A DNA stretch of 64,000 nt from Stereum hirsutum FP-91666 SS1 (GCF_000264905.1 NW_006763136.1:1566852-1630851), one strand, 5' to 3'. Shown: positions 11,011 to 23,738, counted from the first letter of the stretch. Notes: generated by a model from the letters alone, not told the origin. Program-made: numbers and translations.

Positions 11011-12430
11011 ATGGCCAAAACTCGCTCCTCTAAGAGAACTTCCAAGAAGCAGGCTGCCGCACCACCACCCGAACCCGAGCCAGTCGTCGAACCGGCCGCA
11101 CAAGAGGAGACACCCATCGCTGTCGATGAGCCAACCGCTGCTCCAGATGAAGCGCCAGCCGCAGAGATAGTCGAAGAAACTTCAGCGGCGGAGAAACCTG
11201 TGGAGTCTGAGGACCAGGAGATGGTAGTGGACAGTCAGGTGCAGGAGGAGGCAGTGGCAAAGGAAGCTGAGAAGGCAGAGGAGAGTCAAGGGCCAAAGTT
11301 AACGCTGGAGGAGCGAAAGGCGAAGTTGCAGCAGCTCAGGGCGAAGATGGTGCGTTTACTTTCTCATTCTATTCTTGACAAGTACCCTAACAATGACGCG
11401 TCTGTTCGTGATGCTTTGTGTCGTATGTCACAGCGGTCATCAAAAATTGCTAATCGTGCCAGTATCATCGAAGAGTCCGAGAAAGCTAAGATGAGCGTAC
11501 GCGATGCTGCAAGACTGGAGAAGCAGAGGAAGCTCGCAGAGGTCTTGAGAACGAAGGCGGACGCTGAGGAGAGAGGAGAGGATGTTGAGAGACTGAAGAA
11601 CTGGGAATGGACGATCGAGGAGAACGACGAGTGGGAAAAGAAGTTGGCTCGCAAGCAGAGGAGGGCAGATTTCGAGTTCCATGGTGCGTTTCTTTGCTTA
11701 CCTCTGCGTGGCTTCAGTCTCGGTGCTGAATGTCGTGATATTCTGGCGTGGTTCAGACGATGCGCATGCCGCCCGGCGACGGTATAAGAAAGATTTGGAT
11801 CAAATCAAACCTGATTTGGCGGAGTACAACCGAAAGAAGGAGATGGCTATGGGGCTTGCACCAGGTACTCTGGCGCGCTCAGGGAATGCCGTTGCATCTT
11901 CGTCGTCTTCATCGGCTATCACCTCGTTCAACCCATCACAAAGCGGAGAGGTTTGTCCCGATATTCCTTCACTTGACTTTCCAACCACTAATTATCGGTG
12001 CTCTATGACACTCAGCTTGTGCCCACAAGTCAGCAACAACAGCTAGCAGCAGAGAGCCTTTACCGCGATGCGAACAGCTTGTTGTACGCTGACAACAAAC
12101 CAAGCGAAGACGCAATCGACCGCGTAGTGAGCAAGATGAACAAGGAGTACGTCTGCTTGCATTCTCATAGCTAAACACATTCTGAATCCTGCCTTGCCTT
12201 CCAGTATAGAGAAGAAACGCAACTTCTCGCGGAAACGCGCCAACGAGGACGAAGGCGATATCACCTACATCAACGAACGCAACCGTGTGTTCAACAAGAA
12301 GGTTTGTCTAGCCTTCACCCTGTCTTCGATGGTACACGTACTAATCCACGTCGAATTCTAGATCGCTCGGTACTACGACAAGTACACATCCGAGATTCGG
12401 GCCAGCTTCGAACGCGGTACTGCTTTGTGA
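11011..12430 (+). CDS. SYF2: Pre-mRNA-splicing factor SYF2
   Basis: Six exons (11011-11349, 11434-11683, 11757-11950, 12016-12146, 12205-12301, 12362-12430) give 359 residues. The first 95 or so are basic, then Ala/Glu/Pro-rich and acidic; this low-complexity head is longer than in animal SYF2. The conserved SYF2 domain follows: LTLEERKAKLQQLRAKM, the coiled stretch ending NWEWTIEENDEWEKK, then ARRRYKKDLDQIKPDL and YNRKKEMAMG. It ends with the family signature DEGDITYINERNRVFNKKIARYYDKYT and the terminal FERGTAL. SYF2 belongs to the Prp19-associated (NineTeen) complex of the active spliceosome. In yeast it binds Isy1/Clf1 and U2 snRNP-proximal proteins. Confidence 0.95.
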
Positions 12431-13358
12431 TCTTTTTGTTTCTATTTTTGTATTTGTATCGAGTCGTATGGACTCGCGCGACGCTTCTATTCTCGAGGTT
12501 ATAGTTTGGTGGCGGACTGTAATTCACAGTTATTTTCAGTCTTCAGTGATAACATCGATTCGTACAGTTATCGACGATCTTCGCCTAACCTGAGTCATCG
12601 AAAGAGGTTCTTGGTCACGAATGCTGGGATCCTTGTGGTTCTCAACATACACTTTGCAACGGGTTATCTCATTCTCGAAGGCATCAAGTTGGGCTACTCT
12701 ATTGGTTCGTCTATCCTGCCGTTGCTCGTATGACCACCAGTTGTGTTTAACCCCAATATCACGTTGACAACACCAGGATTTCTTTCCTTCAAGACCAACC
12801 CAACTCCTGCAATAGGTCACCAACCTTTGGACCATCAGTGAGATCTACTCGGCCCCGATGTTTGCAAACTTGCTTGAACGCTTCCTCCGTGTGCTCTTGC
12901 ACGATCGTGATCTTGGTGTATAACCTTTGACGTTTTGCTCATCATGAAGACCTCGGCCTACATACTTCATGCGTTTATCATCACCGAGTACTGAGCTACT
13001 CGATGCTTGACACCGATGGCTACCAGCCTTTACCCCTTACGAAGCTCGACGAAGACGCGCGCTCCCTGCTGCGGTATGTTTCGTGTCAGCGTTCGGTTTG
13101 ATGCCCTCAACCCAAAAATGATCTTTGCCCCCGTCCTCCGTTCCAGCGCGCAAGACGAACTCGTTTGTGTTATTCTGCCAGAAGACCAAATGCTATAGAA
13201 GATTGTCCATACGACTACTCGTACGTATCTCTGCCTGCACCCTCCGTTCACAGCGGCGGCTCTATGAGTGACCTAGATCAGGGTGTGAGATACGGATTGT
13301 GTGATTCGTTGCTTTCTCCTGAACAAGTTCCTTCCCAAAGGTACTCAGCACCGAGGGT
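12431..13358. other. Region after SYF2, no supportable gene
   Basis: About 930 bases with stop-rich frames. A short stretch near 13010-13080 could be read as DGYQPLPLTKLDEDARSLL but has no start, acceptor or continuation. It may belong to the same decayed sequence as the relic at 13359. Confidence 0.35.
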
Positions 13359-13553
13359 CCCGAGGCGGCCTACGATAGCGTATGCCTCGAGGACGGAAGT
13401 GCTGACCGGTTGCCAAAGATCTTCAAGCTCACTCCCTCTTCCTTCCCCTCAACGTTCCCATTCTCTGTTACGAGACTTGCTGTTCTGCATCTCGCTCACA
13501 CAACTTTCGAAGATGCGGAGATTACCTCACTGTGCAGTATTTGTTTAGTCTGA
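13359..13553 (+). pseudogene. Relic reading frame, LRR/F-box-like flavour
   Basis: An open frame of 64 codons without a usable start ends at the TGA 13551-13553. It reads DRLPKIFKLTPSSFP and TRLAVLHLAHTTFEDAEITS. The leucine spacing resembles a leucine-rich segment of basidiomycete F-box proteins, but the match is weak. No exon chain joins it to anything on either side, so I treat it as a fragment. Confidence 0.25.
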
Positions 13554-13874
13554 TGGTGGTGAGAGTTCAAGCTCTTCATGGATGTTAAGTAGAGCGGTTT
13601 CGACTTGTGGAAGGACGTCAGAACTGCCGATCATCCAGGCTGCAGCTTTATCGGTGACGTCCTCATTCCATTCAAAGCGCCTTTCATTTCCCGTTAGTAA
13701 TCTCGACCTTTCTTCCTGCACAGCTTGAAGGGTCTTGGGCGTATCTCAACGGCACTTGCCATGGTCATACCATACTAGACAGAGAAGCATGAATTCCTCA
13801 TTTCGACTGGCCAGATCCATCGTGGCTTGGATGGCGCGATAACCGTCTGGGAGACCCTGAACACCGCCCGTCAT
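13545..13874 (-). pseudogene. Reading frame broken by one in-frame TGA
   Basis: Starting at the ATG at 13874, the frame reads MTGGVQGLPDGYRAIQ, TMDLASRNEEFMLLCLVWYDHGK. It then meets a TGA and continues in the same frame for about 65 codons (TPKTLQAVQEERSRLL, ERRFEWNEDVTDKAAAWMIG), ending at TAA 13545-13547. Splicing around the TGA with the available GT or GC donors does not keep the frame. The flanking frame up to about 14070 also has protein-like composition (LFPPNITFPRSDRSDIG). I do not recognise the family. Either it is a decayed gene or I have missed a splice form. Confidence 0.35.
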
Positions 13875-14350
13875 AGGTAGGATCAACGGCGGTAGTGGTC
13901 AACTTTTCCGGAAATGTGCCTTCTTCGAAGGCCATCCCTATCGCTTGCATGCAATGAGGCGAAGAGTGTACCGATATCAGAGCGGTCAGAACGAGGAAAC
14001 GTGATATTCGGTGGGAATAAACTGGATCGTGGGCACTCTGAACTTTGTTGTCTTTGTATCATGCTCTTGCCCACCGGGCGCCACTGGGGTCAGGCTGGCT
14101 CATCATCCTCTGATATTTCGCTACTTGTCTCATATGCACGGGCTTCCTGCTTTTATGAGAGTCGACAGATGACCGTACTACTCTGTTGGGCACCGGAAGA
14201 CCGTGGTCAGATGGTCCAATAATACGAAGCAGCAGATGCGTCAGGTGGGAAGAGTTACTGCAAGCTATCTTAGGCGCTTTTCTACTTATATCGGCGGAAA
14301 GCAGGTATCCGAAGAAGTGTTGCTCAAGTTGTTCCCTCATCATTGCCGTC

Positions 14351-17286
14351 ATGCCAGACGTCCACGAACAATCTCAGCCATCGGCTGCTCTTCAACCTGA
14401 CCCTGAGAAGGATACTGTGTTGATTGAAGGTGGGCAGACGGGCCCGGTCTCGGGAGACAACACAGAAGGAACGTTTCATCAGGCTCAGCTGAGCTTCAAA
14501 CCGACTCGGAAGCATTTCTTCTCGCCTTTGGACCCTTCGTATGCAAATGCTGTTCATCGTGATGCGGCAACGGTACAATTCACGCTCGAGGAGGAGGTAT
14601 TTTTGTGGTTCTTGACTTCTTTTCTATATTTCGTGTGTCTGACCGATTTCTTGTCCTTCCAGAGAAAGGTTCGTCGCAAGATCGACAACCGGGTCTTGAC
14701 GCTCGTGATACTCAGGTGTGCCGCTTTTTACTATCATAAACTCATGATTTCTTGCTAACACTTTCGGCCCTACGCGATCGTTGTTGAAAGTTACATATGT
14801 GCGTGCATAGAGTATCCGTTCACATGTCGGATTTTGATGAACATTCTTTTACAGTTAATCAATTCGGTCAGAATGTCCCTAAACCACGCACATCTTACCA
14901 CTGACGATAACCAAACCTACAGACAGAACGAATATGTAGGTTGATTTGCGCTTCAATGAATGGATACGCTTGTTGACGGGGACGATCTGCATCTAGAGGA
15001 AACGCGCATGTTATCACAGCATTCAACGAAAATTATGTACGCCCGAGACAGTAAAACCCTCGAGGATATAGACAGATATTGACTCTCGGTGACAGGGCAT
15101 CACAACGAACAGCAAGTGGACTTTAGCTCTCAGCGTTTTTTACGTCGGATATTGTGAGTGCCGACCCTGTCTGGCTGTTTGTCTTGCACTCATATCTGCT
15201 TAGGTCTGTTAGAGATGCCTGCCAACGGTAAGCGCAGCCTGTATTTATTCAACGACCATACTGCTTAGAAGACTCGGTACCTAGTCCTGCAGCGTTATAT
15301 TGGAGCAAATCGCTTGTGAGAACGGTCCACCGTCCGGTTCCATGATAGGAATGCTTAACGTTACATATCCTCCGCGTATAGCTTCTTTCTATCTCTTACC
15401 TTCTGGGGGATTTCCTCTCTGTCTTTTGTCTATGCGAAGGGCTACGCTGGGTTGTTGGTACTTCGGTGAGCTCATCCAGTACGATGACCATCAGACGCAC
15501 GCAACTCACGTTCTTCCATTAGAGTATTACTCGGGATTGGAGAGGCAGGTTATTATGCTGGGATGATATATTACTTGTCGTTCTGGTGCGTGGAAGCTTT
15601 GACTTGTCATCCACATGACCTCACGAACGATTCGATGGCTAGGTACAAACGGTAAGACTTGTTCATTTCTGTCGTTCGTGACTGCTGGCTATCATACCAA
15701 CCTTTGTCTAGGCGAGAACTGGCATTACGCGTTAGTCTGTGCATGACAGGTACTTTACCTGGTGCTATTGGGGTAATTGAAGTCCCGCATCAAATAAAGA
15801 ATACCTGTTCATCTCCACTTTATTTAGGGACTTTTGGCTTTTGGCCTGGTCAGGGCACATACTTCTGTACTCACGGGGTGCGTAGCCTTACTTTTCATAT
15901 CGTCCCTCCTTCTGATTTCCCCTACCGCAGATGGCAGTTCTTATTCCTAGTCTGTGTTCACCTGCATCTGGCCATTCGCATTAGTTGACGGACCCGTGTC
16001 TCCAGATCGAAGCGATACCAGACCTCGTCATGGCTTTCGCGATCCTTCTGTGGCTGCCATCCTTCCCGTTCTCAGCAACATTTTTGACCCCTAGAGAAAG
16101 GGCTATCGTGAGTGCCCTTTGGTTGTGAAAAAATAGCTTTGTGGGATCACTTGCTTTACTAGGCCCAGGCACGCTTGAACTCCGACCACAAACCACGATC
16201 TCATGGTGGGATGAACGGCTGGCAAGGGCTTAAGGCCATTTCGGTTGACCCCAATGCGTGGTTGTTGATGACCGTCTACGCTTCCTGTACGTCTACGCCC
16301 TTCGCTTTTTGGCCTTGCAAAAATCCTGACTTTCAAACATCTAGTCAATGTTGGAGTCGCCACCATTTCGTACTTTTTACCAACAGTAAGACATCGTGAT
16401 ATCAGGACTCAGGTGGACTGTCCGCTCACAGCGTGTTTATGTAGCTCATCAAACAGCTCGGTTTTACTGCGATCAATGCACAAGGCTTGACTGTGGCACC
16501 GTATCTCGTCGGGTGGTTCATGGTTGTATTTCAGGCGTGGCACAGCGATCGTACACATGACAGAGGCTGGCATGTCGCTGCTTCGACTGCGACAGCGTTC
16601 GTGGGTTATCTCATCCTCGCCACATCCGTCCAGAAGAGCGTAGGCGCTGCCTACTTCGCGTTGTTCCTCGTCATAGGCGGGCTGTATAGTCTCTTTCCCT
16701 TGGTAATGTGAGTGACATTGTCACTCTCACTGACTGGTACTTCTGATTAACGATCTTTTTATTGTAGGAGCTGGGCTGCCAATGTATTCTCTCCCACTTC
16801 CAAACGTGGTGTTGGAACGGCCTTCATCGTGTCGATCTCCAACTGTGTTTCTATGTAAGCACTACATATCGATAACTTGCTGTGATTGGGTTTCTATCTG
16901 GGCATCCAGATCTGTCTGAGACCGTTCTGAATGTCCGACGGATGTTCATCTATCACAGTCTCATAGAATCCTCATGTCCTGATTTATATTCTCAGCGCCT
17001 CCCCACAGATATACTTCGACGCAGAAGACGATTATCGTAAAGGCCATGCCATTGCGGCTGGGTGAGTACCATCTTCCGTCTTCGTTTTTTGTACTTATTT
17101 TCCATTTATATTATCAGATGCCTGTTCCTTTCGATGCTTGCAGCAATCACCTTGCGGTACCGTCTCAAATGGAAAAATAAGAAAAATCAAAAGGAGCTTG
17201 CAGCTTTGGAGGAGGGCAAGGTAGAACCTGTCGGTTCCTCTGAGGAAGTGGCAGATACAGATCCCCGTTATGTCTTCATGACCTGA
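14351..17286 (+). CDS. MFS transporter, anion:cation symporter (Dal5/Tna1-like)
   Basis: About 22 exons join to about 530 residues, close to the normal length for this MFS family of allantoate/nicotinate/vitamin carriers at the plasma membrane. Landmarks in order: RKVRRKIDNRVLTLVILS and NQFDRTNIGNAHV (TM1 and loop), GITTNSKWTLALSVFYVGYC, LLEMPANVLQRYIGANR (TM2-3), LRVLLGIGEAGYYAGMIYYL (TM4), YKRRELALRVSL (the loop 4-5 motif), GLLAFGLVRA, the central loop FLTPRERAIAQARLNSD, then TM7-12 with FSPTSKRGVGTAF and DDYRKGHAIAAG. Four exons are tiny: 14791-14798 (8 nt), 14855-14866 (12 nt), 14923-14935 (13 nt) and 15643-15651 (9 nt). Each is needed to rebuild the conserved SYIFNQFDRTNIG and FWYKRRE segments. 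An upstream in-frame ATG at 14186 exists, but the tail from 14351 is the more typical start. The substrate cannot be read from sequence. Confidence 0.88.
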
Positions 17287-17697
17287 GACTAGTAAGCTGC
17301 GAACTATGCTCGTTTTTCGAGTCCAAGTTTGTTGCCAGTGTATGAATTTTATGAGCCTCTTGACGATCATAAGTAATTAGAGTCATTGAAGCTCTAAAGG
17401 CCGGGTGCAGTGTGCGAATGAAATGTGTAGAGATATCGTTGTTCATCCAGCTCAAAAGATTGATTTAATTGTTCATTGGCTGTTGATAATACCCATGTAA
17501 CTGGCTTAGATGAAATGGAACTTGTCAGACAAGAATCGTGCTTGTGGCCACAATGGAGCGTCTGGTGCCACACCGACGCCGGCAGCCATACAAGTGTACG
17601 GCATCACCGGGCCGGGACCGCGACGCGACGTGTCGCGCTTTTCCAACTTTGTTGACGTCTCTTTAGGATACACTCATTTGCGCACCAATCTTCTGTC

Positions 17698-20600
17698 ATG
17701 CAGAATCCAAAACCACTAGAAGACCTCAACCAGGTATGGCTGTCAACACTCCACGTAAAATTTGTCTGACACCTAATGTAGGGCGTGATATATATCCCCT
17801 ACGACTCCAGTAAGGAGCCCCACACTACCTCATCTCGATTTCTTCTCATTTCCGTGGATGAAGGTGAAAACAGCGAGGATTACGGTGGCGAGGAGCCACA
17901 AGATGCCTCTCTATTGGTCCCGGAAGAGTATGCTTCAGTGGGTCGTGACACTCATGACCTCAAGGATGTCCGACTCGCCGCCTATTCGGCGGCATGGAAG
18001 CGATGTTTTGACCGCATTCACGTACGTCCATGCCAATGCGAGATAGCATCAAAGAAGTGACCGTTGGAATGGCTTCAATCAACTTTGTATAGGAAATCAT
18101 AGGTACCCTCTATCATCCGGTCGGCGAATCTATCGTGAAGGAAGTAGGAAATGTCTATGCGGATAATGAAGTGTTGCCAGGACTTCCGCACGCTGAAATA
18201 CCGGTGATTGCGATATCTGGTGAGTTCATCCCCCGTAATCTGTTCTTCTGTAGATATTGAGCCCACTCCTACCCAAGCCACCGACGCAGGTTCATCTTTC
18301 TTCAATGATATCGCAAACCGGTTAGAGGGAGACGACAATCCTGAGGATGAAGAGTCTAGAGTGACTGAGACACGTGTGACACACTTGCACCCCTCTGATT
18401 GTTCGACTCTTATGTCCGCTATGAAAACTCTCGTGATGGGATTCGTGGACAAACCGCCGGATGGCGAAACAACGAGTGCGTAACGGTCATATATATTTCT
18501 GGTTTGATCGTTGGCCTCACATGCGGCTAGTCAAGAGAAAGCCGACTGCAAGTCTTGCTAGCTACGACATAGAACTTCTGAAGGTGTGGTACAGAGCGTT
18601 GAAGGAATGCACTAGTGAGTCTCTGGTTCTCAGATCATGCGGTACCTTTGAATTAATCTCTGAGGTTCAGGAGAAGACAGACCTTCTCCTCAGCTTGCGG
18701 TCATGATGCATGATTTTGAACAGTTCGACGATGCTGTTGTGCGCGACTTGTTCTACATCTGTAGGTTCGTCTTGAGCTCATATGCAGGCTGTCCCCGTCT
18801 CATCTCTATGGACAGCTTGCACGTACCCGAAGTCCCCCTCCTCTTCCTACTCTCACTATCATCTCCGCCCGCGCCGTCCTATCTGCACACAACGTACCCA
18901 CGTTCCATGCTCTCTCTCATGCGACTACAAATATTCTCGCTACCCTCCGGCATTGAAATTCTAGAAAAATTGGTCGAAGAAGTACCGATTTACTTGCCTC
19001 ACCTCGACACTCTCGCAGTCCTAACGATTTCTTGCATATAGACGTTCTTCGACCTTGCCTTCGAGCCTGATGTTATGGTAGGACCAACTACTTTGGAGTA
19101 TCTTATAGACTTCTTCACGAGACATACCTCGTCTGTCGACGGGTTCACCACAGTTCTGCAGGTGTGCAAGCTTCACTCTAGTTGGGCTGATCCTGTCTTA
19201 AGCTTCAATCTAGCTTGCCCATATGAAACACTTCGAAGATCCTCTGGCCGTCTTTACGCATCGGGAGCATAGTCTCGCTGAGGAAATTCTTGGTCAACCT
19301 GAAGCCTTCGGGTTCTTAGACACCCTTCTTTCACGCTGCCTACCCTCGTCTCAGCCTTCCGACAATTTAAAAACTGCTCGGCCTCGACCCATACAGCACA
19401 AGGGCAATCCACCCAATGGCAACCGACAGCCCCCCTCGGATATACCAAGCTTGCTTTCGACTGTTCGAAACGCACATGACGATTTCCGGACGCTCGTCCG
19501 CAGATTTAGAGTCGCACTGAGGACGATGCGGGTAGTGCAGATGGCGATGGTCGCTCTAGGCCATAAGAGTGCCTTGGACATTCGCGACAACTATGGCATA
19601 GGGATCGAAGCGGATGGGACTGGAGCGGGGTTGGCTTTGCTAGCAGAAGCTTTAGCAGGCGGACGGGATTTCGACAGGTACATTCGGGGCCTTGGCCGGA
19701 TGGTGAAGTAGGTTTTTGTTCCTCGTTAACATACAATGGTCCGCTCATCCCATACGTCCTATAGAAAGCTCTCGACTCCGGAGCTCAAGATTGTACTGGA
19801 GTCCTTAGGCGAACTTCTAGACTCCGTCCCTGACGACTTCCAGGACGATGATCTGGTTGTAAGCGCACGCGGACGAGTCGAACAAACACTCCAATGGCTA
19901 GAGCAAGAGCCGGATGCGGCCTCTGATGACAATCCTTTCGAGAGCGATGGGGACATATTCGCGACTTCCGGACGAAGTGAGGCGGAAGGGGCTGAAGCCG
20001 TCAATGGCGCACCGCCATCTTTAGCACGGAGTATGGGCGAATGGCTGGCTCGCTTTTGGACGTGGGTTACATTGCACACTCCCGCATGGTATTGTAACTC
20101 TGATGCTAATATCCATGTTGTTCTGCAGCGACAATATCATCGACCTCGAGGAAGCCAAGCTGTGGGATGTGTGGTACATGGGGTCCACACCTTTCCCTTC
20201 TGAGGTTAACCCAATATTGCTTTTCTCCATGAGAATCGATAACTTATGTACTTATTGCTCTAGATAATCAACCCTTCTACTCGAGCATCCATCATTGCGG
20301 GTTTGCTCAATCCACACGACTTCTCCACGGCCGCCGAGAGCAACTTAAATGAGACCTCTGGGCAATCTCAAACACGCAGGATCGCTTTATGGGAGTTGCC
20401 GGACACGAGCATCCTCTTCAGACGATATTTGGAAGCTGGACGTATGATCAACGTGTATGACTGGTACGAGAGTTTCGGGCAGATATTAGAAACTCAGAAA
20501 CAACACCAGCGCCAAGCACAGAAGGTTCACGACGGCGGATCTGAGGCGGACGACCAGGAGCACGATGATGATGTCGAGGCGGAAGCGGAAGATGAGGAGG

Positions 20601-20728
20601 AATGGAAGATGCATGTTCAGGCGAGGTTCATGAGGGCGTTGCATGAGCTCGACTATGTGGGACTCGTCAAGCACACGGGTAGGAAAGCGGACCATGTCAT
20701 GCGAACAGCGTTCGAAGCCCTGGAATAG
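17698..20728 (+). CDS. ORC3: Origin recognition complex subunit 3
   Basis: Twelve exons (first 17698-17733, last 20264-20728) sum to exactly 818 codons (817 residues). The N-terminus MQNPKPLEDLNQGVIYIP matches the ORC3 opening, and RLAAYSAAWKRCFDRIH follows. The AAA-like core has STLMSAMKTLVMGF, SYDIELLKVWYRAL, LAVMMHDFEQFDDAVVRDL, FLLSLSSPPAPSYLHTTYP and LQIFSLPSGIEILEKLVEE. Next comes LEYLIDFFTRHTSSVDGF and LAHMKHFEDPLAVFTH, the hallmark ORC3 block. The C-terminal winged-helix/insert region includes LWDVWYMGSTPFPSE, IINPSTRASIIAGLLNP and FRRYLEAGRMINVYDWYESF, and ends HTGRKADHVMRTAFEALE. An acidic loop (DDQEHDDDVEAEAEDEEE) lies before the last helix. ORC3 has no Walker A motif, as expected; it is a structural ORC subunit that binds DNA in the ORC ring to license replication origins. 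Confidence 0.95.
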
Positions 20729-21984
20729 TCGCACTCAGTACTTGCGGAAAATCATGCATCATTCGATTGGGTCCCTGCAGTGGACGTTACAAGCTTGATG
20801 GGCAGGTCTGATCACGTATATTATTGCACACATATTCTACTACGCTATCACTTGGCGGGACGCACCACAGTAGCACGACCATCATATCGGACGATCTAGC
20901 ACGAACGATATTGAGAAAAAAAAACCCCCGGTAGCAAGTCCTGGTCGACTATGGATGCCTTGAGGATTTTTCAATTATATCTTCTCGTTGGAGAACGTGA
21001 AGGGAAGCACGCAAATGAGCAGGACTCGTTTAAACAGACAACATGTATTTGATTCGGACAGAAAAAAGAGTACAGCATCGAGACGAGAACGACACCCAAG
21101 AAAAACCTATGGGATCGAGTAGTCAGCACAGAGTCGGAGAGGAAATGGGAGTAAAGAGGGCAAGAAAAAGGTAGTGTTCAGGATTGCAGAATATAGTCAG
21201 CAGGTGGACGCGAATCCATTAGACTGTTGAGCTTGATATGTGATATTCTATTCATCATAGAGAGGTGGTGAAGAAGGAACAAAGGAACAAAGGAATGTGT
21301 AGAAAAGGTATGGGCCAAATGCGAATCAGAGCAAACTAACGTACCATCAAAACCTCTCCTCATCCTCCGGGCGCTGAAGGTCGCAGAAGTTCTTCAGTAG
21401 AACCGGCCGTCTTCGAACCTTTAGATGATATTAACCGAAGGAGGAGAGACAAACAGAGGAATGTGAACGATGGAGTACATCAAAGTACGAACGAGGAGGA
21501 ATAGACAGAAAATTTCCTTGATTTAGCGGCGATAAACTCCGCTCACGCTCCGCTTCAAGTAGAGCCGACCAATTGGTCTGGCTAGGGCCACCGCCACCTC
21601 AACTTCTACACCTCGAGTTGCGAAGTTTCGAGGCATGTGGTGCCCTGAGTTTTGTGTCGCTCGGCGAAGATGTCGTCGCTCAACAAATGTGAGACAAGGT
21701 GAAGCAAGGTGGTACATATTCATAGTCGACGTAGGAATCAGGGAGAAGCTCCAGAGTAAGTACATAATTTAAAGTAGGCGCCATCCGACAACTTCACAAC
21801 TAAACACGTTGATAGCTCAAAGCGATCATGAAGAAAGAGAACGCCTATGAGGGCAGACGTGACTTGAAAGCAGCGTGGAGTTTGACATCCTGACTTGCCC
21901 GTTATGGGATCGAATTCAACGAGCGAACCTTGACGAGCAGCTTCACGAGGTCGGAAACGCTACAAGTCGGAGAGTGATGGCGCC
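20729..21984. other. Convergent 3' flanks of ORC3 and UPF3
   Basis: About 1.25 kb with no recognisable exon on either strand. It includes an A8C5 run near 20918 and short frames only. Confidence 0.45.
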
Positions 21985-23738
21985 TCAGATGCCCCTAGGA
22001 GCTCCTCTACCTCTGCCCCTGCCTCTACCTCTGCCCCTACCACCGAAACCCCTTCCGCTTGCGCTGTCAGGTGCAGGGGTGACGGGAGTCGGCGGTGCGT
22101 TACTGTCTGGCTCGGTCGTGCGAGTTAAGATGCGAGGAGGTTGCTGAGGGTTCCTCTGCAATATAGTAGGCACAGGAAGTACAGCGGCCTCTGCGCGTGG
22201 AGGGGGTGGTTTCTTTGGTGATTGTGTGGGTTTGGTGACATGTGTCGACGGAATACTGGCGGAATCTTTGGCAATGACCTTGGCCGGTATCTCCTTCTCC
22301 TTCCCCTTGTCGGCATCAACTGCTCCTCCCTTCTCTTTCTCCTTGTCCCCTCCACGCTCACGACGGGGTTTCGCTACTCCGGCGCCACTCAGGGCAGCCT
22401 CGAATTGCCGAGATGCACCTATACCAAGAACAGGCCGCGGTCGACGTCCGCTTGATGCGCTAGCGGGCGTAGTAGGAGCATTGGGCTCGGATGCAGACGT
22501 GGAGGCTGTGGTGGAAGGTCCAGCACCTGACGCTGTTTCTACAGTCGACGTTGGAGTCTCAACACGTTTCGACGACTGTTGTTCCACTCGTTGTGGCTGT
22601 GTCCTTGGCTGCTGGCGCCCAGCTCGCATAGCTCTTGGAGCAGTTGGAGGCGGAGGCCCAGTGGCAGAGGTGATGGTGGGAGCAGTAGATGGTGCAGAGG
22701 ATGCCGGCGTGTTCTGGGACTGAGATGGGTTTGTTTTCTGCTGCTGCTGGGCAATTTTCTGAGCAGCCGCGGCCTTCTTTGCAGCTTTCTTGCCGGCAGG
22801 AGTAGATTCAACTGGCTTGGCCGCAGGTGGAGGCACGGGGACGGCTTTCTTCTTCGGATCCTCTTTCTTGGACGCAATTTGAACGTCTTTGTAGTGAGGA
22901 TGGTTCCGAAGGATGGCTTCCTTGTCCTTCTGGGCGCTCTTCTCCGCCTTCAAAGCTTCGAGGAGTGGTGTTGACTTGGGTTGAGGCTGAGGTTGCGTGG
23001 ATGCAACTGGGAATAAGAGTTAGAAATGACGCAACCAACCGAGGGCGTGATCCATGCAAACACGTACTCAAGGTTTCGAGCAGTGATTCATTATCGTGAG
23101 GTTTGGTGCTGGAGGTATCGAGGAGTTGCATGAAGGAGATGAAATCCTCGTCTACGGAACGAGATCAAGATACCGCACGTTAACATAGGAGTATGAGCTG
23201 AAAGCGCACCTTTCTCAATAGTACCGTTCCTACTGTCCATTTTCTTCTTCTCCAAAGGCGGGATCTTCTGGTACGGCGCGAACTCCACCACCGCTCGCGA
23301 TTCATTTCCTGTAATATTCGCTTGCCATTATTTCTCCGGTGGCCTGTCTGAAACAATGAATTCGCACCAGCTTTGTCACGGAAGATATGGCCGTCATAGT
23401 CTCTACTGAATGCTGCCAAGAGTTCCTCGCTCTTGAAGGCAATGTACGCTCGCGAGAGTATGTTCTCCTTGTTCACCCTGTGTGGGGCGCCACAATCTGC
23501 TAAGACGTCTCGAGAGGCCAACAAAGGCCACTCACTTCTTCCTCAGCTTCCCAGGATAGAAAACCTTCCATATAACGGTATCATCGTTGACCCAATTATG
23601 GACGCTCTGCCAAAAGATCTCTTCAGGGAGGTTCGCAGGTAAACGCCGTACGATGGTTTTCAGACGTTCTTGCCCGCCTGACTTGCCGGAGCGTTTGCTG
23701 GACTTGGATCTCCTATTTGATATCTCTGGAGACGCCAT
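21985..23738 (-). CDS. UPF3: Nonsense-mediated decay factor UPF3 (Smg4/UPF3 domain)
   Basis: Five exons (23536-23738, 23368-23477, 23210-23308, 23068-23151, 21985-23006) sum to 506 codons (505 residues). Residues about 20-165 form the Smg4/UPF3 RNP-like domain: KTIVRRLPANLPEEIFWQSV, VIWKVFYPGK, SRAYIAFKSEELLAAF, HIFRDKAGNESRAVVEFAPYQKIP and GTIEKDEDFISFMQLL. This domain binds UPF2 in the NMD complex. The large last exon is low-complexity: Pro/Lys/Ala-rich, with PLLEALKAEKSAQKDKEAIL at its start, and a C-terminal RG tract (GRGFGGRGRGRGRGRGRGAP). The RG tract is reminiscent of RGG RNA-binding tails and of methylarginine targets. A human UPF3B-type exon-junction-binding motif is not obvious. The gene is divergent from the F-box gene at 24192, sharing about 450 bases of upstream sequence. 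Confidence 0.93.

Noticed and set aside
22226..22723. 165-codon + strand frame
   Set aside because: Antisense shadow of the low-complexity UPF3 tail.
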